Source of the DNA: Cornus controversa
Taxonomy: Eukaryota; Streptophyta; Magnoliopsida; Cornales; Cornaceae
Length of the DNA: 64,000 bases
Reading direction: 5' to 3'
NCBI GenBank assembly: GCA_026545225.1
Contig: CM048850.1
Location: 23,858,297-23,922,296, forward strand
In this document: positions 55,168-64,000 of the stretch, one piece after another
Layout: the number at the start of each line of letters is the position of its first letter
Position numbering within the stretch: position 1 is the first letter of the stretch
Translations under genes and position numbers: made by a program
The notes under the pieces: model-generated
Told to the model about the DNA's origin: nothing
Database searches by the model: none
What the model saw: the letters and a program-made list of their open reading frames with translations, nothing else

Positions 55168-55344
55168 CTAGACATCGTCTTTGTCACTCTTCTTGGGCTT
55201 CCGATACTTCTCTTCGACGAGCTTAGCCATGAAAATTGCAGTGTTAGCGAGGCTCTGTACATTGGGAACGTTATAGTTCTGAGCCATGTATATCCCACAC
55301 ACTGTGCCCGCTATGAATGAGAAACTGCTCTTTATTATTCCCAT
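55168..55344 (-). CDS. STMP1-like mitochondrial micro-membrane protein (DUF4535), 58 aa
   Basis: The minus-strand frame from ATG (55342..55344) to TAG (55168..55170) encodes 58 residues. It starts MGIIKSSFSFIAGTVCGIYM, continues AQNYNVPNVQSLANTAIFMA and ends in a lysine-rich YRKPKKSDKDDV. A single hydrophobic helix at about 4-22, the GxYxAQNYxVPN motif and a basic tail match the short transmembrane mitochondrial protein family (STMP1/DUF4535). Those proteins are inner-membrane micro-proteins linked to respiratory-chain function in animals; the plant role is not established here. The upstream minus strand has a pyrimidine-rich leader and an AAACCCTAATCC telo-box at about 55402-55420, common in plant housekeeping promoters. 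It is too short for default ORF cut-offs. Confidence 0.8.
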   Translation of the reverse strand: MGIIKSSFSFIAGTVCGIYMAQNYNVPNVQSLANTAIFMAKLVEEKYRKPKKSDKDDV

Positions 55345-55399
55345 CACAAAACAAATGGATTCGATTCAGAGTTTTGAGTACAAAAAAAATAAAAAATAA

Positions 55400-55425
55400 A
55401 TCAGGATTAGGGTTTTGATACAATT
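55400..55425 (-). promoter_or_regulatory. Telo-box in the micro-protein gene leader
   Basis: AAAACCCTAATCCTG on the minus strand, about 60-80 bp upstream of the ATG. AAACCCTAA is the telo-box found near starts of plant ribosomal and mitochondrial-protein genes. Confidence 0.5.
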
Positions 55426-55464
55426 GCAGGGCTTTTCGTATCTCTCTCTACTCTAGTCTCTAGA

Positions 55465-56384
55465 GTTTGATGGTTTGTCATATGGTTTGTCATAGTATGG
55501 CATTGAATTGTTGACAAAATTCATGGTTTCCTTTAATTGTGGTACAAGTATGTTATTGATTACCCAATTAACTGCTTAGACGGTAAATCATTATTAAAAG
55601 TAGTATTTAGATTTTAGAAACATGAAATCAAAAAGGAATAAAAAGAGCAAGTAATAAATGCAATTCCTTTTTGTACAAATTACACTCGTCTCTTCTCTGT
55701 ATTAAATTTATAACACTTACCTCTTCTGTATTTTGACATTTAACACTTTCTTCTTTTAATTTGCACGTTTGTAACAAATATCCCATATCGTCAATTATAC
55801 TAACAGTCAATTGTGGTCAACGCTGACGTAGTAAAATTTAAAAATTTGTATGATAAAAATACCCTTCAAATATTTGTAAGGACACTTTTGTCCTATGCTG
55901 CTGGTTTAAAAAGATAGATCTAGCCCACCAACTAAAAAAATTGACAAATTCAATTGCCCTTGTTGACATTATCTATATATATATATATTTATGTGTGTGT
56001 ATATGATTTTTTATTTTAGCACGTGTATGATTTGTATATATGGTACTCCATCAAATCAGACACTTTTTTTCTCTCTCTAACATGCATATATGGTAAGGTT
56101 TTCATACGATTTTTTGGAAGAAAGTTTTAGTTGGCTTAATTTTATTTTCCACACTTAATAATTTCATTAATTTGAGTTACATTTCTAAACTATATTCACT
56201 AAAAAACTTAGTCTTTGCATAACAAGTAATTTCAGTTACATTAATATTTACTCCAATTTCTTTTCTTACCATCTAACATTCCACACAACCAAGACAGAAA
56301 CACAATAGAATGATATGTAATGCAATAGATTTATACATCAACAAGTTGTTTTAATACTTGTCTTTACATAACCAGATTTGCAAA
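55465..56384. other. Intergenic DNA between micro-protein gene and MULE
   Basis: AT-rich, no gene. The left terminal inverted repeat of the MULE may lie here but was not identified. Confidence 0.4.
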
Positions 56385-56525
56385 TAAGAAAGAAAAAGCA
56401 CCACAAAAGAACCGTATTGGGGCATTTAGCTAACATAATATTTAAATAAGAAAGCACCACAAAAGAACCGTACTGGTGCATTTAGCTAGCATAATATGTA
56501 AATAAAAAAGCACCACAAAAGAATC
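56385..56525. repeat. 56-bp tandem repeat next to MULE
   Basis: GCACCACAAAAGAA recurs at 56398, 56454 and 56510 with ATTTAGCTA(A/G)CATAATAT between. 2.3 units, close to the 3' end of the transposase and possibly subterminal repeats of the element. Confidence 0.85.
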
Positions 56526-56559
56526 TCAAAAACTATTCTTCAGTCTATTATATGTTTTA

Positions 56560-58990
56560 GGCTGATGATTGAACACCACTTGTGTTTGCTCTCACCATGC
56601 TAGCTCTTTGGACTAGACCACCAAGACCAACATTCTGCTCACCATGAGCAATGCCACCACCCCGAATAGTGGTGCCTCTCCCTCTTTACACAGGTAGTTT
56701 GACTATGTCAACCTATTACAACAATAAATGAGAACACTTAGAGTCAAAACTACAACATTTTAAATTAAAATTTACAAAACAAAAGGCATACTTACATTGG
56801 CTATTGCTGCATTTGCCCTTGGCATTGGTTGACTAGATGTCCCAATGCCTTTTCCATTGCCTATTGATGCATTTGTTCCAGACATTGGCTGACTAGAAGT
56901 CCCAATACCTCTTGCTGCATTTGCGCTAGGTATTGGTTGACTGGAAGTCCCAATACCTCCTCCATTGCCTCTGCCACTACTATTGGCAGCTCCTCTTCCA
57001 AGTCGAGACTACAAATAATGGGAAAAAAAATAGTTTAAATTTAGTGACTTATTAAAAACAAAGTTTAAAAGAGAGTTCAAAAATAGATTATATACATATT
57101 ATGTACCATTGCCTCTTCTAAATACCTAATTAGAAGCTACTCTTCGACAACCTCTTCTATTATGCCCCATTTTTAAGCAAAGCTTACACTTGACTATTAG
57201 AGCCCTCCTAACTTGGCTTGTACCTGCAACAGGCTTATCTGCTTCCCTCCTTCTGTCTTCTTAGGCCTACCAAGAGGTATTCTTGGAGTAGGAGACTCTA
57301 TTAGTTCATTTTTCACTAGATCCCACATTTTTCGATCAAGTATTAGATGGATCATGTAATTATAAGTTTTGATTGGTATAGCATGGGTGACAGAATCTCT
57401 CCAAGTTGTGTTTGTTTCGACTAATAGCAACCACTGCATGCTTGCATGGCAAACCCAAAATCTTCTGTGCCCCACAAACACAACTCTTTCTCCCAAGATG
57501 AACCACATATATAGTTCCATCATCAGTTACTTCATATTCTTCCCCACCAGGATTCACAACTATACATCTCCTTGATTCAGCCATGGCCTTGTTAAGTTTT
57601 TTCCTAATGTTAGGGGTGACCATTCCTACCCAATCACACCCCTTTTCATACCTCATATGTATCCTAGTCATAAGTTTTCCCCTTATACACTCTAACATAG
57701 TTAAAATGGGTTTGTGTCTGAACTCACCCACCCAGCTATTGAAGCTTTCAGTTATATTGTTTGTCACATGGTCACTATGAACCCTATCATCAAATGCATG
57801 CCTAGACCAAGATTTAACTGGTGCATTGTTCATTAACCACTTGTGTGCTTCATTTGACAACTCTCTTATGTGATTCATTGCATCTTGAAAGTCATGGACA
57901 TTGTATGCTCTTGCAGCCTTCCAAAAGTATTTCTTTAATAACAAACCATGGTATTTCTTCTTAAAGTTACTAAATATATGTCTACAACATCTCCTATAAA
58001 ACGCCACACGTATAACATTAGAAAGTGTCATTTCAAGACCCTAACAAAGACACACGTAGAAAACACATAGATAACAATTAAATAGATTGTAGAGTATAAA
58101 ATAAATAAACAGATTGTATAAACAGTGTACCTTCTGCATATCTGACATAAAGGGTTCAAGGCCTTTCTTCGGTCCCCACACCAATAATTGTGTGCAACTA
58201 ATCTAGAAAGAATGACCAACTTTCCTTCCCTTTAGTCTCTACAACAGCAAAGTTTAATAGGAATAACCCATTATTCCCATCAAGCCCTATTGCAGACATG
58301 AGAACACCACCAAATGTCCCCTCCAAGTGGCAGCCATCTAATCCTATGAAGGGCCTGCAACTATCTCTGAAACCACTTATCATTACCTCAAAAGAAATAA
58401 AAATTCTTTTGAATTAGGGGGCAGCTTTGGGTGATGGCCAATGATACTGCATAGTCACCAAACTACCAGGGTTTGACTTTCTAATCTCGTTCTTATATGC
58501 AGGCAAGAAAGTGTAAGAAACCTCATGATCGCCCTCAATCTCATCTAATGCCTTCCTTATTGCCCTCCGCAGTTGCATATGAAACGCCATACTTCCCATG
58601 AACTGCATCAAATAATGAAGGGATAGAAATGGTTGAGGTCTCTTTGAATCTATCATTCATTTTTTTAGCTATCCAATGTGAGGTTGCCTCCTTGTTCACC
58701 TTGATTATCACACAGTCGTGGGGTTGTCTAAGCTTTTTTATTTGGTAAGTGACTTTATCTGAGAGGCATGAGGCATGATCCTCCACAGGCAACCCTTTGC
58801 TTCACAGATGCAAGTCACTCTACTTTTCTCATTTTGAGCCTGACAAGTCTAACCCCTTCCTGGATTGCATGATCTTTCAAAACTTCTCTAAACTTAGTCA
58901 CATTCTCAAACAACATGCCCTCTTCAAGTTTGATAAACCATCTACAAACTCTTTCTCAATCATGCAATGTTTGTGCCACAGGAAAACATA
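56560..58990 (-). pseudogene. MuDR-type (MULE) transposase, broken
   Basis: Minus-strand segments in order. N-terminal MuDR region 58792..58541 (VNKEATSHWIAKKM), then DEIEGDHEVSYTFLPAYKNE and SNPGSLVTMQYHW. Transposase core at about 58383..58200 (FIGLDGCHLEGTFGGVL, IGLDGNNG). Its 3' part, including a SWIM zinc finger (CVCGAQKILGLPCKH), at 58031..57360. GRPKK basic patch at about 57270, CCHC knuckle CKLCLKMGHNRRGC at about 57170-57130. Low-complexity tail with three GIGTSSQP repeats, with a likely intron donor at 56794. Frameshifts occur at about 58560, 58200 and 57377, plus one between GRPKK and the knuckle. Inverted-repeat ends were not found. Confidence 0.88.
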
Positions 58991-60833
58991 ATATATTATG
59001 CATATATATTTGCCCATATTTTAATTTAATAGTTATTAAATTTAGAGAGAGCTAGATGCATGTGACTTTACATATTTAAATTGGAGACCTTTAAATAAGA
59101 ATTTTTTAAAAAATATCTACTTTCTATTTATATTTTTTTTTTCATAATTTCAAAGAAATATTTAACCAATTTTGAAAGTAAAATATTTTTTGAAAACTAT
59201 TGAAAGTATATAAATAAATCAACTCCAATTTAAATATAAAGTCAAAACTTGTCAACCAAGTTACTCTCGTACCAACTTAAAACATGTTATTTCATTAATC
59301 ATCATGCATCGACATAACATAATAACCATACATCTATACATACATGAAAGATAAGAGATAAAGATAAAACCATGGATGAGGCCCGTCTAACCTATATCTC
59401 TAACCAACTAAAAAACTTAATTTCCAAGTAGTTCTTCATGAGCAATTTTTCTCACATGTTTGGACTTCAAGAAATCTCCAACTTCTTCATGCACAAGAAA
59501 CCTTTGAGACATGCTCCACGGCTAGAGGCTTGAAAATTCTCCATTGATGAAATCTCCTTGGAGATGAATTCTCTACAAACTATTACATGGCTTTGTGAGA
59601 GATACATAATAATTTGAAACAAACATAAATTGGCCCTAGGACAACAATTATTTTGCCCTTTACAATTGCCAATAAAACTATAGTGAAAACATAAACCCTA
59701 GAGCCTCATCCATGTACATCTAATGCATGAATATGATTTTAACGTAACAATTGATTCAAAACAACACAGTGTATAATTTCGATTCAATTCATATGAGAAA
59801 ACAAAAGGAGGATGATTATGATAATAAATCTAATTAAATATGTATAATTATTTAATATATAAAATAAAATTTCATAAATAATATAACACATTATATTAAG
59901 AGAAGATAAAATTTTATAAATAAAACAACACATTATATTCAAGAAGATAACTGGATTGTTGGTGTGCAATGAGGGAAAGAATAAGAAACCATGATATCAT
60001 ACATGATAGAATAACAATGAACAAGTCAAGATTGTTGCATTGTGTAGATTTTCACCATGGCGAAAGGCATACTTAGGGGGCTCATTTTCACATCGTAACT
60101 TTTTTGTTTCTTATAGCATCGCACTCATTTTCCACCCTCTTTTTTTTTTTCATAAACTCTCTCGCCCCCACATTTTTCCTAGTTGATATTCTTTTTTCTC
60201 CTTCTCTCAACTTTTTCCATCTCATCTCCATTGTTTCAAAAAAATAAAACTTTATAGTAAGCATATATTTAAGCACATAACACGATTAAGAACATTACTT
60301 CACTTTATTAAACCAAAAAGAAAAGAAATCTCACTAAAAGCCCTGCTTGAAAAAAATAATTAAAAATAGAAACAAACAATAACAGCTTCAATGAGATGTA
60401 TGCCACTGCGACAGAGAAACTATGTAGTATTTTGAACAGAAAGCCACAATGTTAATATAGCTTATTTGCTTAGTCCCTTATAATGGTGGTTGGCTAAACA
60501 TAAATATAGGAAGTATTCACCTACGCATATGCAAATAGTAAGCAAGCAGTAGCACACATAGGGAAGAAACTTCACCTTTAGTGCTTTTTGGAATGCTTGA
60601 TGAACTCTTTAGCACTATCACACCCTTGATAATAGGCTAGTACAAGATGAATATCAACTAGTCTAAATCAGGCAACATCTAAAACAAAACAGACAGCTAA
60701 TTAATGCTGAAATTTAGCATAAGCCTACTAACATCCATGATAATCAAGAATAAAAAAAGAGTGCCTTATATAAATATACTCTGATAATGATATGATGCTT
60801 ACATTTAAGAAAGAGAAAAGATCAATCAGTGCT
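58991..60833. other. AT-rich intergenic DNA
   Basis: No gene recognised. The right end of the MULE may lie in the first few hundred bases. Confidence 0.45.
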
Positions 60834-61545
60834 GTATCATCTTCTTGAAGCTTCCATGACTTAATTGGTATAGAGTATTATGCTGAAGAAAATTTTCAAG
60901 TGCATAACCACACACATGAAGAATTCTCGAAGGATCTTTGTTCAACTTTGAAAAAACCTGCCAGTAGGAACATCTTATTAACAACATTAAAAATTATAAA
61001 TCATATATAAAATATATTTATATTTACTCGAAGGGGGACAACTCAGAGAGAACATCCAAAACAAGGAACAATGTAGGGTATACTCAGTGCCTAATGTTTA
61101 TATGGACATGCTCACACCTTTAAGTCAAGTATGTGGAGCAGGAAGGAGAATAAGAATATCCGCACACATTTGAGCGAATGTGCTTGTGTGTGTGCACGAT
61201 GTATCATCTTCTTCAAGCTTTCATGGCTTAATTGGTATAGAGTTTTCTGGCTGAAGGCTAATTTCAAATGCATAACTGCACACATGAAGAACTCTTGAAG
61301 GATCTTTATTTAGCTTTGAGAGAACCTTCTAGCAGGAACATCCTATTAACAACATTAAAAATTATAAATCATATGTAAAATATATTTATATTTACTCGAA
61401 GGGAGAAAAAATACAGAGAACATCCAAAACAAGAAACAATGAAAGGCATACTAAGTGCCTAATGTATATATAGACATGCTTAAACTTTAAGTCAAGTCTG
61501 TGAAGCAGGAGGTAGAACAAGAACATCCACACATATTTAAGGCGA
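60834..61545. repeat. Tandem duplication, 367-bp period
   Basis: Copies start at 60834 and 61201 with GTATCATCTTCTT(G/C)AAGCTT. They share CTTAATTGGTATAGAGT, AGGATCTTT, ATTAACAACATTAAAAATTA and TTTACTCGAAGGG, with scattered differences and small indels. Nothing is encoded. Confidence 0.9.
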
Positions 61546-61711
61546 GAAGGATGAGAATCCTTCCTACGGAAGAGAAATAGAAAGAATATTGTGCAAAGAA
61601 TCAGCTAACAACAAACAATAACAAGATTAACCCCATCCCTTTAAAAAAATTACTAAATGAAAAATTCACTAGAAAATGATCATCACATAACCAATTGCAA
61701 TCAGAAGACGC

Positions 61712-62064
61712 CTTTGTCTTACTAGTCATTAGACCTGTAATTCATGTAAACTATCAAAAAAGAAAAAGAAAAATCAAACATAGACTAACCCTAAAGGCAC
61801 TACAACATTTGATCTAGATATCTCTAGGAATACATGCATCAAAACAAAGTTAGGCCTAGGCAACATCCTACTAGTTTTCAAAGCATCATCACTCCAGGCG
61901 ACTAACTATTAATTAACCAATATCCATCTCATGTTTGTCTTGCTAGTCATTAGACTTGTAATTCATGTAAACCATCAAAACATAAAAATCAAACACATTC
62001 TAACCCTAAAGGCACTATTACATTTGATCTGGATATCTTTAAGGATAAATGCATCAAAACAAAG
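61712..62064. repeat. Direct repeats of about 135 bp
   Basis: 61712..61850 and 61932..62064 share TTTGTCTT(A/G)CTAGTCATTA, CTAACCCTAAAGGCACTA and GCATCAAAACAAAG in order, separated by about 80 bp. Confidence 0.85.
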
Positions 62065-63500
62065 GACCACTCATTTTTCTTTTTTTTAACAATTGCCATT
62101 TCTTTTTAAGGCATCGAGTGTTTCCTATCTAAAGGGTAAAATTCAAACCATGATGCAAATTCGTAACATTTTCAAGGCAATGCTAGCATAATAAAATGGG
62201 TTTCACCTAAGAACCAAATCTGATATGTCAACAATTCATTATATAGTGTCTTTCATTCATTATAATTCATTATATAATCTCGTTCATTCATCATATTACT
62301 ATCATTTTGTCCAATTTCTCCATTATAACATATTCAAAAGTGAAAACATAATTAATACATATACGAATTAGGTTAAACTCAGTTTGCCAAATTCAAGATC
62401 CTTAATCATACCCATCACATCTACCATAAGGTCGCTAGGTTAAAGTAGAATTATCCAATGTTGACCACTTTAGCATATACCTTAACAGAACCCATTTATT
62501 ACAAGTAGATTTAGTGAGCGTTGCTGGTAAAACATAAATAGCTAAAGTCTTAAGATTTTATTAGTCATGAAACCACTAACTCATCATGATAGAAGGATAA
62601 AATAAACTAAACAACAATAATGACTTGTAACAAATACAATTTATTTTTTAAGACTCGTGTTCTGATTTATTCTTTATACTTTTCTGTCTCTCAAATGAAT
62701 ATGTGAAATACATAAGCAATATAGATCTCAGCTTATATGTGACAAAATAACAATTTTATTTGCAAGAGTTCAAGAAAAAATTGAATATAAAAGGACATCC
62801 CAACTATGGAATGTTAGTATGATAAATTTACATTTTTAAATATCAGCTCATAGCACCATGATTTGCCATTTTGCTTTGTTCAGTTGAGATTTAATAAATT
62901 CGTGTATAATATATGTTCTTTTTAGTGATAATATTGTTAAAATCTATTTCTATTTATGTCCTCTGGACTCGTAAAAATATTATATCGTGCGAGGAATGTC
63001 TAAAAATTATAAAGAAGAACTACAGAAAAAGAATAAGAGAATCCAAAAAAGATGAAGATGATTCAATATTAGCAGAAGTTGAGATACCTCAATAGTTATA
63101 GCTATATCAACTCTTGGGCCTGGCACAAATGAGTTAATAAACCAAGTAGACTTTCAAGCTGAAGGGATTCAATACTTCTTCCGAAAGGAGTTCGCAAAAT
63201 CTAATAACAAAGACCATCAGCATGCAAAACATAAGAAATAACCATAGGAGGCTACTGACATTAATGCGGTAGTTTTCTTTTTTCTTTTTTAAAAGATGAA
63301 CAAAAAAAAAACATATAATTTATGAGAAATCAAAATGAGTTGTATCTTTAATCACATGAAAAAAAGAAAAAGAGAAATTGATCACAAGGCACACCACCAG
63401 TAGTGATCACACAAACACAAAATAAAAAAGATAAAAAAAAAATTAAAAAGAACTCAAAAATAGTAGCATAGAATGTACAAAATAATATTGTAATGAAAAT
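62065..63500. other. AT-rich intergenic DNA
   Basis: No gene recognised. A short internal repeat of TCATTATATA/TTCATTCAT words lies at about 62237-62295. Confidence 0.45.
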
Positions 63501-63515
63501 ATATTATGCGATATC

Positions 63516-63830
63516 TTACATGCTAAAATTTTCAACACTAGCATCTTTTCCAGAATTTCCAACCTCCAATGGAGATGATGAAGGAGCAAACTGTATAGAT
63601 GTAACTGCAACTAAATAATTTGAGTCCGTTGTAGAAACAATAGAAGAGATATCAATAGATGAACATGGATTTGTAGTGAAGCTTCCAAACTTCTGGACTG
63701 CCAATTTCCAAGAGTTTTAACTCTTGGACACATGCCCTATCCAGTTTAATTTCAAAACAATCACAAGAAAATAAAAGAAGGTCATTCATGTTATGTTCTG
63801 CAAATACTCCAGAAGGATGTTGCCCCTAAA
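63516..63830 (-). other. Possible coding remnant of unknown family
   Basis: A 62-codon minus-strand frame (63516..63704, AVQKFGSFTTNPCSSIDISS) extends rightward without its own start. It can be linked by a frame change to an upstream segment reading HPSGVFAEHNMNDLLLFSCD and ending LKLLEIG. Composition is more protein-like than the surroundings, but I recognise no domain and see no clear splice sites. It may be an exon of a gene continuing beyond the right edge, or chance. Confidence 0.2.
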
Positions 63831-64000
63831 AATGAGGATTAAGAAAATCTAATTTAGTAAGTTCCAACTTCCATGTAAAGGTAAAAGGTTGAACCATAAT
63901 ATCAGAAGTTGCTCTAAAAATTCAAGAAAATGAATCAATTGTCGAAGGGACCATTATTTGGCTCACTCATAAGTAGATTGGTTCAGAAGGGTGAAGATAA

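Noticed and set aside
1..64000. CRISPR arrays, bacterial operons, rRNA genes and intact tRNA genes
   Set aside because: None seen. The window is eukaryotic nuclear DNA, and repeats lack the spacer pattern of CRISPR.

Overview
This is nuclear DNA from a flowering plant, most likely a woody eudicot. The gene content, GT-AG introns, AT-rich intergenic DNA and heavy load of plant retroelements all point that way. The species cannot be named from the sequence. Only three host genes are supported: (1) a NOA1/RIF1-type circularly permuted organellar GTPase on the + strand (exons 4754..31018, N-terminal exons not in the window); (2) a two-exon glycerol-3-phosphate permease of the SLC37/OPA family on the + strand (CDS 47122..48819, with a 5'-UTR intron); (3) a 58-residue STMP1-like (DUF4535) mitochondrial micro-membrane protein on the - strand (55168..55344). 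NOA1 and the G3P permease lie three genes apart in Arabidopsis (AT3G47450 and AT3G47420, from memory). The window therefore keeps an ancient microsynteny from which the genes between them are missing.

Layout. 1-860: endogenous pararetrovirus (Caulimoviridae) fragment. 4754-31018: NOA1, whose introns have been inflated by transposons. The 13.3-kb intron 4836-18168 is a layered stack: an old minus-strand Copia hit by two tiny TRIMs, by an L1 that itself received a 2.5-kb solo LTR, and by an L1 nested in another L1. Further right are two more TRIMs, another L1, an RTE LINE and a tRNA-derived SINE. The 7.6-kb intron 22916-30489 holds a complete but dead Copia element (5-bp TSD) and a decayed TRIM LTR. 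31-45 kb: AT-rich intergenic DNA with a large fold-back element, a 143/286-bp satellite-like array, an hAT-type MITE and a diverged, triplicated segment upstream of the permease. 45.8-49.2 kb: the permease gene. 49-52.6 kb: MITE-like inverted repeats and a perfect 43-bp tandem repeat. 55 kb: the micro-protein gene. 56.4-58.9 kb: a broken MuDR-type (MULE) transposase on the - strand. 59-64 kb: mostly featureless AT-rich DNA with two tandem segmental duplications.

The strongest observations are structural. Insertions were confirmed by matching target-site duplications, and at several sites the interrupted reading frame rejoins cleanly. There are four TRIM-like elements in less than 9 kb of one intron. 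One of them has palindromic 74-bp LTRs whose central segment is inverted between the two ends. No new defence, metabolic or signalling system was found.
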